Below, in pieces: positions 8,997 to 18,580 of a DNA stretch of 64,000 nt; the first letter of the stretch is position 1; every line of letters begins with the position of its first letter. A program made the position numbers and the translations under genes. Source of the DNA: Thermodesulfobacteriota bacterium (GTDB lineage: Bacteria > Desulfobacterota > Anaeroferrophillalia > Anaeroferrophillales > Tharpellaceae); contig JANTFH010000008.1 in the NCBI GenBank assembly GCA_024763535.1, positions 1 to 64,000 on the forward strand. Direction: 5' to 3'. The notes below the pieces were generated by a model that was not told the DNA's origin, made no database searches, and worked only from the letters and a program-made list of their open reading frames with translations.

Positions 8997-10064
8997 TTAA
9001 ATATTCCAGGGGTGCGGTAAAAATAGTTTTTCGTATAGTGAGAAAGCGTAACGATCAGTCATGCTGGCGATAAAGTCGCGCAGATTATCTTCCAGGGATA
9101 CATCATCAATATAGGCCGGATAGTATCTTTCACGCAATTCATTCGGGTGCTCAATGAAATATTTGTAGATCTCTTCCAGCAGGCGGCTGGCCTTGCTGAA
9201 ATCGCGATAGACAATCGGGCTTTCGTAGACGTTGGTAAAGAGAAATTCCCGCAGTTCGGTTATCGCGTCAAGGATAGCGGGTGATATCTGCAGCTCGCCG
9301 GGGTTTTTGCGGCTGACGTCGATAATATCGGTAACCATGGTGTTGATTCGCTGGGGATGGGTCAGGCCCAGAATTTTACGGCAGTTAACCGGGATTTCAT
9401 CCCTGGAGATCGCCTGGGCCCTGATGGCATCGTCGAGATCGTGATTGACATAGGCGATAATGTCGGCCAGGCGGACGATGCGGCCTTCCAGGGTTATGGC
9501 GGTATGCTCCAGAGCCGGTGAGAGAATGGCCCCTTTCCCTTTCGAGTGTTTAAAGATGCCGTCCCGCACCTCGAAACTGAGATTGAGTCCGGCCCCCTCT
9601 TTTTCGAGAATATCAACCACTCTCAGACTCTGCTCAAAATGGTGAAAACCATCGGGATGGAGGCGGTTTAAGACCGCTTCGCCGGCGTGACCGAACGGGG
9701 TGTGGCCGAGGTCGTGTCCTAAAGCGATGGCTTCGGTTAAATCTTCATTTAAGAACAGAGCCTTAGCGATGGTCCGGGCGATCTGGGAGACCTCGAGAGT
9801 ATGTGTCAGGCGGGTCCGGTAGTGATCGCCGCTCGGGGTCAGGAACACCTGGGTTTTATATTTAAGCCGGCGAAAGGCCTTCGAGTGGATAATCCGGTCG
9901 CGGTCATGCTGGTAGGCCATGCGATAGTCGCATTCGCTCTCTTGCTTGAGCCGGCCACGGGAATCGGCACTGAAAGCGGCGAAAGGAGCTAAGAGGCTCC
10001 TTTCGCGCTGCTCTAACTCACAGCGTACAATGATTGTCGGATTTATGTCGGGCTCAGCGTTCAT
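8997..10064 (-). CDS. dgt: Deoxyguanosinetriphosphate triphosphohydrolase-like protein
   Basis: This 355-aa HD-domain protein of the short dGTPase-like type hydrolyses dNTPs to nucleoside and triphosphate. Metal ligands are visible: His88 in [10 protein letters not shown], His117-Asp118 in [12 protein letters not shown], and Asp in NHDLDDA. The open frame extends further upstream, to 10322, but that part only shadows the citrate synthase gene in another frame. The ATG at 10064 gives the family N-terminus, including the conserved [20 protein letters not shown] block. Its start overlaps the citrate synthase stop by 11 nt, and SNF2 follows 3 nt after its stop, so the three genes are translationally linked. 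The role is nucleotide-pool control; a function in DNA maintenance with the SNF2 protein is inferred only from linkage. Confidence 0.9.
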   Translation of the reverse strand: MNAEPDINPTIIVRCELEQRERSLLAPFAAFSADSRGRLKQESECDYRMAYQHDRDRIIHSKAFRRLKYKTQVFLTPSGDHYRTRLTHTLEVSQIARTIAKALFLNEDLTEAIALGHDLGHTPFGHAGEAVLNRLHPDGFHHFEQSLRVVDILEKEGAGLNLSFEVRDGIFKHSKGKGAILSPALEHTAITLEGRIVRLADIIAYVNHDLDDAIRAQAISRDEIPVNCRKILGLTHPQRINTMVTDIIDVSRKNPGELQISPAILDAITELREFLFTNVYESPIVYRDFSKASRLLEEIYKYFIEHPNELRERYYPAYIDDVSLEDNLRDFIASMTDRYAFSLYEKLFLPHPWNI

Positions 10065-11463
10065 CGATAGGGGTGAATTCCTGGTTGAAGGCACCCGTGT
10101 AAAGAGCCCGGGGGCGGAAAATCCGGTTTTTCTGAATGTACTCCAAAACCCGGGCCGTCCAGCCCGCAACCCGGCTGACCGCAAAGAGCGGGGTGAACAT
10201 TGCCGGATCGATACCGAGACGGGTGTAGACCACGCCGGAGTAGTAATCGACATTGGGAAAAATATTTTTGTCTTGAGAAAGGGCTTCCACCACCTCATGT
10301 TCAACCTGTTCGGCCGTCGCAATCAGGTTCTGGATATCGCTGCTGCAGCCGGAACAGTGAAATTTTGCCAGAGGGCCGAGAATTCTGGCTCTGGGGTCGT
10401 AGGTGTTGTAGACCCGGTGACCGAAGCCCGGAATCTTCTCTTTTTTGTCCAGACTCTCTTTGACCCAGGCCGCGGCATTTTCCGAAGTGCCGACATTATG
10501 CAGGGTATGAAGAACCCGTTCATTGGCGCCGCCGTGCAGGGGGCCGTTTAAGGCGGCAATCCCGGAACCGACGGAGAAATAGATATCCGACATGGTCGAA
10601 GCAACCACCATTGAGGCAAAGGTGCTGGCGTTCATGCCGTGATCAGCATGGAGAATCAGAGCCACATCTAAAACCCGTTCTTCAATCGGGGTCGGCCTCC
10701 GGCCGTTCATCATGTAAAAGATGTTGCCGGCATGACTCAGCTCGTTCAAAGGCTCGTAAGGCATCAGACCGTGCCGCAACCGGGCGATCGCGGCCGTAAT
10801 TGTCGGCACGCCGGCGATCAGGTGATAACAGGCCTCAAGGCCGCTGGCATCATCGCGGTCGGATTTCCTTCTTTTTCGTGGTTTTTTCTTTTTGAATTCA
10901 TAGATGGCGCGTCTTTCACCGCTCGGTTTGGTCTCCATGGCGATCGAATCTTCATCGGCACTGATGGCGTCATCAAGGGTCGGTTTAGCCTCCTCGTGGT
11001 CCAGGCTGGTAAACTCCTGGCGCATGAAGATCGTGCCCATTCTCAAAGCCGCCATGGCGTTCATATCCTCGACCGGAAAGCTCATCAAAAGGCGCAGGGT
11101 TTTATTCATATGCCGGTAGTTGGTAAGTTTTGCCTCAAAATCACTAAGCTCCCGGCTGCTGGGCAGATAGCCGTGCAGGAGCAGGAAAGAGACCTCCTCG
11201 TAAGTTGAATAAGCGCAAAGTTCAAAGATGTCATAACCCCGGTAGGAGAGCAGGCCGGCTGAGCCGTTGACGTATCCGACCTTGGATTCACAGGCGATGG
11301 CTCCTTCTAGTCCGGGGCCGATGGTACAGTCGATCGGCCACTTGGCAGCTTTCCCGGTTGCCGCCTGTTTGCCGACGGGGCCGATCTCGGCCCGGGCTTT
11401 TGCGGCGGCATTAAGAATAAGTTCGGTAATTTCAGTTGTATCTTGATGTCTGTCGCGGTTCAT
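10054..11463 (-). CDS. gltA: Citrate (Si)-synthase with internal charged insertion
   Basis: This 469-aa citrate synthase condenses oxaloacetate and acetyl-CoA at TCA cycle entry. Catalytic residues are seen: His275 in HADHGMNAS, His310 in GPLHGGANE, and Asp356 in the block after GFGHRVY. Residues about 152-208 form an insertion rich in Asp/Glu then Lys/Arg (including [10 protein letters not shown]) between two normally adjacent helices; typical family members are about 370-440 aa. The ATG follows a good GAGGAGAG-type ribosome binding site. It is the first gene of the gltA-dgt-SNF2 run. Upstream (11464-11624) is AT-rich, with a TTGACA and a TATAAT on the minus strand spaced only 13 nt, too close for a standard promoter. 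Confidence 0.9.
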   Translation of the reverse strand: MNRDRHQDTTEITELILNAAAKARAEIGPVGKQAATGKAAKWPIDCTIGPGLEGAIACESKVGYVNGSAGLLSYRGYDIFELCAYSTYEEVSFLLLHGYLPSSRELSDFEAKLTNYRHMNKTLRLLMSFPVEDMNAMAALRMGTIFMRQEFTSLDHEEAKPTLDDAISADEDSIAMETKPSGERRAIYEFKKKKPRKRRKSDRDDASGLEACYHLIAGVPTITAAIARLRHGLMPYEPLNELSHAGNIFYMMNGRRPTPIEERVLDVALILHADHGMNASTFASMVVASTMSDIYFSVGSGIAALNGPLHGGANERVLHTLHNVGTSENAAAWVKESLDKKEKIPGFGHRVYNTYDPRARILGPLAKFHCSGCSSDIQNLIATAEQVEHEVVEALSQDKNIFPNVDYYSGVVYTRLGIDPAMFTPLFAVSRVAGWTARVLEYIQKNRIFRPRALYTGAFNQEFTPIDER

Positions 11464-11624
11464 GTTATCTCTCTCCTCACACTAAATACTGATTATCACA
11501 AAGGCCGCCTCTTTTTTAATAATTGTTTCGGTCTCTGGTTTTTTCGCACTCTGTTAAAATGGCGGGCCAAAAGGGGAACTTATTATATTTTTTATGTTTT
11601 TGTCAAGTATTTATTGTTACATGA

Positions 11625-12554
11625 ATGTTTATGAATGCTATTGAAGTCATAGATCTGAAGAAAAATTACGGCTCATTACAAGCCCTGACTGGAGTTGATT
11701 TAAGCATCGCTGAGGGTGCTTTTTTCGCCCTTTTAGGGCCCAACGGAGCGGGCAAATCGACCTTGATAAATATTATTGCCGGTTTAACCCGTGCCTCTTC
11801 CGGCAGAGCCGCGATCTTGGGTCACGATGTCCGCAAAGAGTGGCGTGCGTCTCGTTATAAACTCGGGGTTGTGCCACAGGAACTGGCCTATGATCCCTTC
11901 TTTACGGTCAGAGAGATGTTGACGCTGCAGTCCGGCTATTTTGGCCTTGGTCGAGAAAATCGGCCCTGGCTGGACGAGTTGCTTAAGGCTCTCGGTCTTG
12001 AAGATAAAGCGGACACCAGCATGAACCACCTTTCCGGAGGGATGAAGCGTCGGGTTCTGATTGCTCAGGCGCTGGTGCATCGTCCGCCGGTGGTTATTCT
12101 GGATGAACCGACCGCCGGAGTTGATGTCGCTCTACGGGAACAGCTCTGGAGCTTTATCCGTTCCTTAAACCGTAAGGGACACACGATTATTCTCACGACT
12201 CACTATCTTGAAGAAGCCGAGAATATGTGCGATGAAATTGCCATTCTGGATCGCGGCCGCCTGGTAGTCAGTGCCGCCAAGGATGAGCTTTTAAGTCGCT
12301 ACAGCTGGCGTCAGCTCCGTCTGCAGCTGCTGCCGGAGAGCCGCTTCAAACTGCCGGCGGATATGGCCGCAAAACAGGAGAGTGCCCCGAAAGGTGAACT
12401 TCTGCTGCGTCTGCACCGGGAGCATGACCGCATCGATGAGGTTCTGGCCGCGCTCGAAGCCACCGGGGTGAAATTTTCAGATTTGCGAATCCATGAACCC
12501 GGTTTAACCGAGGTTTACAGCGAGCTTACCGGGGGAGGGGAGAATCATGAGTAA
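11625..12554 (+). CDS. ABC-2 transporter ATP-binding protein (YadG-like)
   Basis: This 309-aa ABC ATPase has Walker A GPNGAGKST, signature LSGGMKRR and Walker B/D-loop VVILDEPTAGVD, followed by TTHYLEEAE. The signature and its surroundings, and the ~310-aa size, match the YadG subgroup. The last ~90 residues are an accessory domain. It energises export across the inner membrane with the permease encoded next, whose start it overlaps by 8 nt. The substrate of YadGH-type exporters is not established. Candidate starts are ATG 11625 and ATG 11631; neither has a strong ribosome binding site. It diverges from gltA. Confidence 0.88.
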   Translation: MFMNAIEVIDLKKNYGSLQALTGVDLSIAEGAFFALLGPNGAGKSTLINIIAGLTRASSGRAAILGHDVRKEWRASRYKLGVVPQELAYDPFFTVREMLTLQSGYFGLGRENRPWLDELLKALGLEDKADTSMNHLSGGMKRRVLIAQALVHRPPVVILDEPTAGVDVALREQLWSFIRSLNRKGHTIILTTHYLEEAENMCDEIAILDRGRLVVSAAKDELLSRYSWRQLRLQLLPESRFKLPADMAAKQESAPKGELLLRLHREHDRIDEVLAALEATGVKFSDLRIHEPGLTEVYSELTGGGENHE

Positions 12555-13311
12555 CTTTTATGGTTTCTATACCTTGCTGGCCCGTGAAATCTGGCGTTTT
12601 CTCAAGGTTTCGATTCAGACGATATTAACCCCGGTGATTACCGTGCTGCTCTATCTGCTGATCTTCTCTTCGGTGATTTCAAAGAGTCGGCAGATGCTGC
12701 CCGGAGTCGATTACCTGACCTTTCTGATTCCCGGCCTTATGGTTATGGCGATGCTGCAGAACGCCTTTGCCAACAGCTCTTCGAGTCTGTTTCAGTCGCG
12801 GCTTAACGGTAATGTGATATTTGTTCTTTTAGCCCCGATTTCCGATTTCGAGATCTATGCCGCGTTTGTCGGCGCCGCGGTCGTCCGCGGTGCCCTGGTT
12901 GGAATCGGAGTCTGGCTGGCGGCTTTAATTTTTAGTATGGTGCCGATAAAACATCCTCTTTATGTATTTATTTTTACAATTTTCTCTACCAGTTCACTTG
13001 GTGCTCTGGGTCTGGTTTCCGCCATTATTGCCGATAAATGGGATCATATCTCCGCCTTTCAGAACTTTATTATCGTTCCCTTTTCTTTTTTAAGCGGGGT
13101 CTTTTTTTCGATTCGCGATCTGCCGCCGTTCTGGGAGAAAGCCTCCTATTTTAATCCCTTTTTCTACTTTGTCGACGGCTTCCGCTACAGCTGTCTTGGA
13201 GTCTCCGAGATGACGGTCGGTGTGAGTCTTAAAGTAAGCCTGCTTTTCTTTCTCTTAAGTTCCGCCTGGGCTCTGGCGCTATTATGGCGGGGGTCGAATC
13301 TGCGCGGTTGA
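12547..13311 (+). CDS. ABC-2 transporter permease (YadH-like)
   Basis: This 254-aa integral membrane protein has six predicted segments and the ABC-2 block around residues 150-220 (FSFLSGVFFSI, then PFFYFVDGFRY). It pairs with the upstream ATPase, overlapping it by 8 nt, to form a minimal two-gene exporter of the YadG/YadH type. No periplasmic or outer-membrane partner is adjacent. The gene ends 24 nt before a strong shared terminator. The substrate is unknown. Confidence 0.87.
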   Translation: MSNFYGFYTLLAREIWRFLKVSIQTILTPVITVLLYLLIFSSVISKSRQMLPGVDYLTFLIPGLMVMAMLQNAFANSSSSLFQSRLNGNVIFVLLAPISDFEIYAAFVGAAVVRGALVGIGVWLAALIFSMVPIKHPLYVFIFTIFSTSSLGALGLVSAIIADKWDHISAFQNFIIVPFSFLSGVFFSIRDLPPFWEKASYFNPFFYFVDGFRYSCLGVSEMTVGVSLKVSLLFFLLSSAWALALLWRGSNLRG

Positions 13312-13334
13312 ATAATTCTTTTGAGCTTTTCGCA

Positions 13335-13370
13335 AAAGAGGCCCCGGAATTATTTATCCGGAGCCTCTTT
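13335..13370. terminator. Bidirectional intrinsic terminator between ABC permease and clpB
   Basis: The stem AAAGAGGC-CCGGA pairs with TCCGG-GCCTCTTT around a short AT loop. T-rich sequence follows in both directions, so it can end both the exporter operon (plus) and clpB (minus), which converge here. Confidence 0.8.
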
Positions 13371-13404
13371 CAGTTTGCTTTAACTGTTGTAAAATTTATT
13401 CAGC

Positions 13405-16014
13405 TTACGTATTAAATACCAGCTTATCGTTTACGACTTTTACCTCAACCGTATCGCCGTCTTTAACCTCACCGGCCATAATCGCGTAGGCCAGCGGGGT
13501 TTCAAGCAGATTTTTCAGGGCCCGCTTCAGGGGCCGGGCGCCGTAGGTCGGATCGTAGCCGGATTCGGCGATCAGGGCTATGGCTTCAGGATCAAGATTA
13601 AGTTTAATATCCTTTTCCGCCAGGCGTTGTCCCAACTCCTCAAGCTGAATTGTGATGATCTTCTCCAGATCTTTACGTTTCAAAGCGTGAAAGACGATTA
13701 TATCGTCGATCCGGTTGAGAAATTCGGGCCGGAATTCTGCTTTCATTGCTTCCAGTACGGTCTTGTTGACCCGGGCGAAACTCTCCTCCGACTCCTCTCC
13801 CGGCGCCATGTTTTCAATGATGAACTGACTGCCGATATTCGAGGTCATGATAATCACGGTGTTTTTGAAATCGACGATGCGGCCGTGTGAGTCGGTCAGG
13901 CGGCCGTCATCCAAAACCTGAAGCAGGATGTTGAAAACATCATGGTGCGCTTTTTCGATCTCATCAAAAAGAATGACCGAGTAGGGTTTGCGGCGTACCG
14001 CTTCCGTCAATTGACCGCCTTCATCATAGCCGACATAACCCGGAGGCGCCCCGATCAGCCGGGCGACCGAATGTTTCTCCATGTATTCCGACATGTCAAT
14101 CCGGGTCATATTACCTTCGTCATCGAAAAGAAATTCGGCTAGCGCTTTGGCCAACTCGGTTTTACCGACCCCGGTCGGGCCGCAGAAGATAAAACTGCCC
14201 AGCGGTCTTAAGGGGTCGTTGATACCGGCCCGGGCCCGGATTACGGCATCGGCAACCGCCTGAACGGCATCCTCCTGACCGACGACCTTCTTGTGGAGAT
14301 GCTCATTCAAATGGAGCAGCTTCTCGCGTTCTCCTTCAAGCAGTTTACTGACCGGGATACTGGTCCAGCGGCTGATGATTGCGGCGATCTCCTCTTCGTC
14401 GACAACCTCTTTTAACAGCGAGCGGCCGCTCTTCTGGATCTCCAGAATCTTGTTGCGGGCCTCTTCCCGTTGTTTCTCCAGGGTCGCCAGCCGGTCGTAT
14501 TTAAGTTCCGCCGCTTTATTTAAATCATACTCGCGTTCGGCGTGTTCGATTTTGACTTTGACCTCTTCAATCTCTTTCCCGATCCGGCGCAAATTAGCAA
14601 TCAGCTCTTTCTCCAGCTGCCAGCGGGCGGTTACGGTTTTACTTTTGCTCTGCCAATCGGCAAGTTCCTGCTCAATCTTCTCCAGCCGCAGGCGCGAGGC
14701 TTTGTCTTTGTCTCTTTTCAAGGCTTCGCGTTCGATCTCTAACTGCATGATCTTGCGGGTTATATCGTCCAGTTCACTGGGCATGCTGTCGATCTCGGTC
14801 CGCAGCCGGGCTCCGGCCTCATCAATCAGATCGATTGCCTTATCCGGCAGGAAACGGTCGTTGATATAGCGGTGCGACAGGGTCGCGGCCGCAACCAGAG
14901 CGGTATCTTTATACTGAATTCCGTGATGAACCTCATAACGCTCTTTCAAACCTCGAAGAATCGATATCGTATCGGCAACACTCGGCTGGTCAACCATAAC
15001 CGGCTGGAAACGGCGCTCTAAAGCGGCATCTTTTTCGATGTAGAGACGGTATTCATTCAAGGTAGTGGCGCCGACACAGTGGAGTTCACCCCGGGCCAGA
15101 AGCGGTTTCAAGAGGTTGCCGGCATCCATTGAACCTTCGGTTTTGCCGGCCCCGACCACCGTGTGCAGCTCATCGATAAAGAGGATGATCTCACCTTCCG
15201 CCTCTTTCACCTCGTTCAAGACCGCTTTAAGGCGCTCTTCAAATTCACCGCGGAATTTGGCCCCGGCGATAAGAGCACCCATATCTAAAGAGATCAGGCG
15301 TTTGTTTTTAAGGTTTTCGGGTACATCCTGCACGAAAATCCGCTGAGCCAGACCCTCGGCGATGGCGGTTTTCCCGACCCCGGGTTCACCGATTAAAACC
15401 GGGTTGTTTTTAGTCCGGCGCGAGAGTACCTGGATTACCCGGCGGATCTCGTCGTCGCGGCCGATTACCGGGTCAAGTTTGTCTCTGGCCGCGGCTTTGG
15501 TCAGGTCGGTGCCGTATTTCTCCAGGGCCTGATAGGTGGTCTCCGGGTTCTGTGAGGTAACCCGCTGATGACCGCGAACCTCGGTTAGAACCGAGAGCAG
15601 CTTCTCGCGGGTAATACCGAAACTATCAAAAAGTGTGGCCATGGGGTCATTATCGGTCGAAACCAGAGCTAAAAGCAGGTGCTCTACACTGACATATTCA
15701 TCCTTAAACTGTTCGGCTTCATCCTTGGCTTTGACGAAAACCTGACCTAAACGCGGGCTCATGTAGAGCTGGCCGCCGCTTCCAGCGCCGGTGACGGCCG
15801 GAATTTTGGCCAGTAGTTGTGTGGCCGCATTTTCAACCGCTCCGGTAGCGATGCCGATCTTCTCTAAAAGCCGCGGCACCAGGCCCTCGGGCTGTTCGAT
15901 AAGGGCTAAGAGCAGATGCTCGCTGTCGATCTGTTGATGGTGGCGGCGCAGAGCCAGCTCCTGGGCTGCGGCTACGGCCTCCTGACTTTTCTGGGTAAAT
16001 TTGTTGGTATCCAT
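13405..16014 (-). CDS. clpB: ATP-dependent disaggregase ClpB
   Basis: This 869-aa hexameric AAA+ chaperone works with DnaK/DnaJ/GrpE to resolubilise aggregated proteins in the cytosol. Seen in order: the N-terminal Clp repeat domain (1-145), NBD1 with Walker [14 protein letters not shown], a long charged coiled-coil M-domain (about 400-525), NBD2 with Walker [15 protein letters not shown], the pore loop GYVGYDEGG, and a C-terminal D2-small domain. The length is normal for the family (~860). The ribosome binding site GGAGGT lies 9 nt before the ATG. It is monocistronic, with the terminator above. Heat induction via the RpoH encoded at 47.4 kb is expected from family knowledge, but I could not find a clear sigma-32 promoter; a repeat element (16068-16186) sits directly upstream. 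Confidence 0.97.
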   Translation of the reverse strand: MDTNKFTQKSQEAVAAAQELALRRHHQQIDSEHLLLALIEQPEGLVPRLLEKIGIATGAVENAATQLLAKIPAVTGAGSGGQLYMSPRLGQVFVKAKDEAEQFKDEYVSVEHLLLALVSTDNDPMATLFDSFGITREKLLSVLTEVRGHQRVTSQNPETTYQALEKYGTDLTKAAARDKLDPVIGRDDEIRRVIQVLSRRTKNNPVLIGEPGVGKTAIAEGLAQRIFVQDVPENLKNKRLISLDMGALIAGAKFRGEFEERLKAVLNEVKEAEGEIILFIDELHTVVGAGKTEGSMDAGNLLKPLLARGELHCVGATTLNEYRLYIEKDAALERRFQPVMVDQPSVADTISILRGLKERYEVHHGIQYKDTALVAAATLSHRYINDRFLPDKAIDLIDEAGARLRTEIDSMPSELDDITRKIMQLEIEREALKRDKDKASRLRLEKIEQELADWQSKSKTVTARWQLEKELIANLRRIGKEIEEVKVKIEHAEREYDLNKAAELKYDRLATLEKQREEARNKILEIQKSGRSLLKEVVDEEEIAAIISRWTSIPVSKLLEGEREKLLHLNEHLHKKVVGQEDAVQAVADAVIRARAGINDPLRPLGSFIFCGPTGVGKTELAKALAEFLFDDEGNMTRIDMSEYMEKHSVARLIGAPPGYVGYDEGGQLTEAVRRKPYSVILFDEIEKAHHDVFNILLQVLDDGRLTDSHGRIVDFKNTVIIMTSNIGSQFIIENMAPGEESEESFARVNKTVLEAMKAEFRPEFLNRIDDIIVFHALKRKDLEKIITIQLEELGQRLAEKDIKLNLDPEAIALIAESGYDPTYGARPLKRALKNLLETPLAYAIMAGEVKDGDTVEVKVVNDKLVFNT

Positions 16015-16067
16015 ATTAAAAAAACCTCCGTTTTTATTTTTTTTGTACAGTTTAAGTAAAAATGGTC

Positions 16068-16186
16068 GTAACTATTCAGCCTGACAGCAAACCCGGGGCC
16101 GGGGGTGGCTTTTCTCCGCTAGGTGTTAAGAAAAACCACCCCCGTCCTCTCCAGAAAGACGGGATATATTTAGGTTGAATAGTTAC
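16068..16186. repeat. MITE-like inverted-repeat element, copy A
   Basis: This 119-bp element has perfect 11-bp terminal inverted repeats, GTAACTATTCA at one end and TGAATAGTTAC at the other. An internal fold pairs GGGGGTGG...TTTTCT with AGAAAAACCACCCCC. It lies 54 bp upstream of the clpB start. A second, inverted, interrupted copy lies at 16331-16578. It has no coding capacity. It resembles a non-autonomous miniature element; the helper transposase is not in the window. Confidence 0.8.
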
Positions 16187-16330
16187 AGATAGTCTATTAT
16201 GTATTGAGATATTATTACGAAAATATCTAAATATTTACAGCTCATTTTTCATAATCTATCTTAAAAGGTAATCATAAATTGACGGTTGTCAAGGTATCTA
16301 CTCAGTTTACGGGCTTATATAAATCTTAAA

Positions 16331-16578
16331 GTATCTATTCGGTCAAATAATATCTCCCGTCTTTTAAGGAGGGACCGGGGGTGGTTTTTCTTAAGCGGTT
16401 GCGGAAATGATTTCGTCGTTTTTCTTATGCGAGCTAGAGCCCATAAGCATTGCAACTGTTTGAGCGAAGCGAGTTTTGCAATGCGGGCGAAGCGAGTGTA
16501 AGGAAAAACAGAAATCTTAACGCCTGGCGGAGAAAATCCGCCCCCGGTCCCGGATTTACTGCCAGCCTGAAGAGTTAC
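16331..16578. repeat. MITE-like element, copy B (inverted, interrupted)
   Basis: Read on the plus strand, 16331-16394 and 16516-16578 align with the reverse complement of copy A across its whole length. Shared blocks include CCCGTCTT, GGGGGTGGTTTTTCTTAA, GCGGAGAAAA and CCCCCGG. Its ends (GTATCTATTC, GAAGAGTTAC) are degenerate versions of the copy A termini. The match is broken by a 121-nt insertion flanked on both sides by CTTAA, a sequence present once in copy A. The gap 16015-16717 contains nothing coding that I can support. Confidence 0.78.
16395..16515. mobile_element. Structured 121-nt insertion inside MITE copy B
   Basis: This is flanked by direct repeats CTTAA (16390-16394 and 16516-16520), suggesting a 5-bp target duplication. 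It folds as nested stems: outer GATTTCGTCGTTTTTC with GGAAAAACAGAAATC, middle GCCC with GGGC, inner GCATTGCAA (16447-16455) with TTGCAATGC (16476-16484). A related copy with a different but still paired inner stem lies at 19068-19179. No open frame of note is present. It looks like a mobile hairpin element; the mobilising enzyme is unknown. Confidence 0.7.
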
Positions 16579-16630
16579 AGCTTAAGAAAAATGAGCTTGA
16601 CCTTGTTCGTAGACTATGTCAAAGATAACT

Positions 16631-16677
16631 GAGATTGTTGTCTTTACAATCAAGCGATCTCTGTTTTGAGATTGTTG
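16631..16677 (+). promoter_or_regulatory. Direct repeat upstream of aldehyde:ferredoxin oxidoreductase
   Basis: GAGATTGTTG occurs at 16631-16640 and again at 16668-16677, 37 nt apart start to start, with a partial inverted version (CAATC..GATCTC) between them. The position, 40-90 nt before the start codon, would suit an activator or repressor site. No recognised motif matches, so this is a suggestion only. Confidence 0.35.
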
Positions 16678-16717
16678 GGGTCGTTTATTCTTAACTTTCT
16701 GGTGTGGAGGTATAATT

Positions 16718-18451
16718 ATGGCTGAGAAAATTCTGCGGGTTGATATGAGTGATTTGAGCGTAAAGAGTGAATCTGTGCCAACTGCCTGGCAGGGGCTCGG
16801 CGGCCGGGCCTTGACCTCCGTTATTGTCGCTGCTGAGGTTGAACCGACCTGCCATCCGCTGGGCAAAAAAAATAAACTGGTTTTTGCTCCGGGTCTGCTC
16901 TCCGGTACCCGGGCGGCTAATTCCGGGCGCCTGTCAGCCGGAGCTAAAAGTCCGCTGACCGGAACTATCAAGGAGAGTAATTCCGGGGGAACGGCAGCCC
17001 AGCTCCTGGCCCGGATGGGGATTAAGGCCCTGATTATCGAGGGAGTTCCGACGGCTTGTCAGTTTTATGCACTTAAGGTCACCACCGACGGAGTAACTAT
17101 CACGCCGGAGAATGATCTGGTGGGCTGCGGAAATTTTGAGGTGGTGGAAAAACTCAATCTTGTGGATAACAAGGAGTGCGGGCTTATATCTATCGGTCAG
17201 GCCGGTGAGCGCCAGCAGCTGGCGGCCAATATCTCGGTAAAGGATCCGGAAGGTAAATTCCGTAGTCTGGGCCGTGGCGGTCTGGGCGCGGTAATGGGTT
17301 CCAAAGGGATTAAATATATAACTCTGGATGCCGCCGGGACTCAGAAGAGTGTGCCGCTGGCGGACAGTGATAAGTTTAAGGAAGCGGCTAAAACCTTTGC
17401 CAAGGCGCTGCTTGATCACCCGGTTTGCGGTGAGGGGTTGGGCGCTTATGGTACCAATGTTCTGGTCAATATCGTTGATGCCGTCGGTGGTCTGCCGACC
17501 AAAAATTTCCGTTACGGCCACTACGAAGATCATGAGTTGATCAGTGGCGAGAAGATGGCTGAGATGATCAGTGAACGCGGCGGCAAAGTCAAGCACGGCT
17601 GTCATGCCGGTTGTGTCATGCAGTGCTCTCAGGTCTTTGTCGACAAAAACGGTGAATATGTCACCTCGGGTTTTGAATATGAAACCATTTGGGCTCTGGG
17701 GGCTCACTGCTGTATCTCCGATCTGGATATCCTGGCTCAGGCCGACAACCTGATGGATGACATCGGTATCGACTCAATTGAGACCGCCGTGACTCTGGGT
17801 CTGGCGATGGAGGCCGGAATCATCGAGTTCGGTGACGGCCCGGGCCTGCTTAAACTTCTGGATGAGATTAAAAACGGAACCCCGGTAGGCCGTATTCTCG
17901 GCAGCGGGGCTTCAGTTACCGGTAAAGTTTACGGTCTGACCCGGGTGCCGGTAGTTAAGGACCAGGCGATTCCGGCTTACGACCCGCGTTCGGTCAAGGG
18001 TATCGGGATAACCTACTGTACCTCAACCATGGGGGCTGATCACACTATCGGCTATACGATTGCCACCAATATCCTTAAATGCGGCGGTTTTGTCGATCCT
18101 CTGCAGAAAGAAGGCCAGGTCGAGCTCTCCCGGAATCTGCAGATCGCCACCGCGGCGGTTGACAGTACCGGGCTCTGCATCTTCGTCGCTTTCGCGGTTC
18201 TGGATGATCCGACAGCGCTGCCGGCGATTGTCGATATGCTCAATGCCCGTTTCGGTATTTCCCTGACTGTAGATGATGTTACGGCTCTCGGAACCTCGGT
18301 GTTGAAGACGGAGCGCGCCTTTAATCAGGCTGCCGGTTTCACTAACGCCCATGATCGCCTGCCGGAATTTTTTACTGATGAAGTTGTTCCGCCGCATAAT
18401 GCCGTATGGGATTTCAGCGATGCTGAAATCGATGAATTCTGGAATTTCTAG
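16718..18451 (+). CDS. Aldehyde:ferredoxin oxidoreductase family protein (tungsten enzyme)
   Basis: This 577-aa AOR-family protein is expected to oxidise aldehydes to acids (or the reverse) with ferredoxin, using a tungsto-bispyranopterin and one [4Fe-4S] cluster. The N-terminal AOR domain carries GLGGRALTS and the block SPLTGTIKESNSGG. Cluster Cys candidates are Cys295, Cys299 and Cys303 (CHAGCVMQC) plus Cys455 (LKCGG). The first spacing is CxxxCxxxC rather than the CxxCxxxC of classical archaeal AOR, which points to a subfamily with an unknown substrate. The ribosome binding site GGAGG lies 8 nt before the ATG. It is monocistronic, with a terminator following. A ferredoxin or electron-transfer partner is not adjacent. 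Confidence 0.88.
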   Translation: MAEKILRVDMSDLSVKSESVPTAWQGLGGRALTSVIVAAEVEPTCHPLGKKNKLVFAPGLLSGTRAANSGRLSAGAKSPLTGTIKESNSGGTAAQLLARMGIKALIIEGVPTACQFYALKVTTDGVTITPENDLVGCGNFEVVEKLNLVDNKECGLISIGQAGERQQLAANISVKDPEGKFRSLGRGGLGAVMGSKGIKYITLDAAGTQKSVPLADSDKFKEAAKTFAKALLDHPVCGEGLGAYGTNVLVNIVDAVGGLPTKNFRYGHYEDHELISGEKMAEMISERGGKVKHGCHAGCVMQCSQVFVDKNGEYVTSGFEYETIWALGAHCCISDLDILAQADNLMDDIGIDSIETAVTLGLAMEAGIIEFGDGPGLLKLLDEIKNGTPVGRILGSGASVTGKVYGLTRVPVVKDQAIPAYDPRSVKGIGITYCTSTMGADHTIGYTIATNILKCGGFVDPLQKEGQVELSRNLQIATAAVDSTGLCIFVAFAVLDDPTALPAIVDMLNARFGISLTVDDVTALGTSVLKTERAFNQAAGFTNAHDRLPEFFTDEVVPPHNAVWDFSDAEIDEFWNF

Positions 18452-18499
18452 GGAACGGAAACCGGGTAGAGGGTACCCTGGAATTTCAAGCTTATTTCG

Positions 18500-18549
18500 A
18501 AGGCACGAGAAGAGTGAAATCGATCCTTATTTCACTCATCTCGTGCCTT
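18500..18549 (+). terminator. Intrinsic terminator after AOR gene
   Basis: A long stem pairs AAGGCACGAGA plus AGTGAAAT with ATTTCACT plus TCTCGTGCCTT around a short loop, followed by a T-rich stretch. It ends the AOR transcript. Confidence 0.75.
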
Positions 18550-18580
18550 GTTGTATATTTATGTTTTTGTTTAACTAATT

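Noticed and set aside
10065-10322. N-terminal extension of the dGTPase frame
   Set aside because: It lies wholly inside the citrate synthase gene in another frame and does not resemble the dGTPase family; the ATG at 10064 fits.
11582-11606. TTGACA and TATAAT on the minus strand before gltA
   Set aside because: They are only 13 nt apart, too close for a sigma-70 promoter; either may still work alone.
14291-14869. 192-codon Ser-rich open frame antisense to clpB
   Set aside because: Composition (Ser/Arg/Leu-rich, low complexity) reflects the opposite strand of the coiled-coil region.
16286-16632. Two short plus-strand frames across MITE copy B
   Set aside because: They read through repeat sequence and differ between the two copies; no ribosome binding site.
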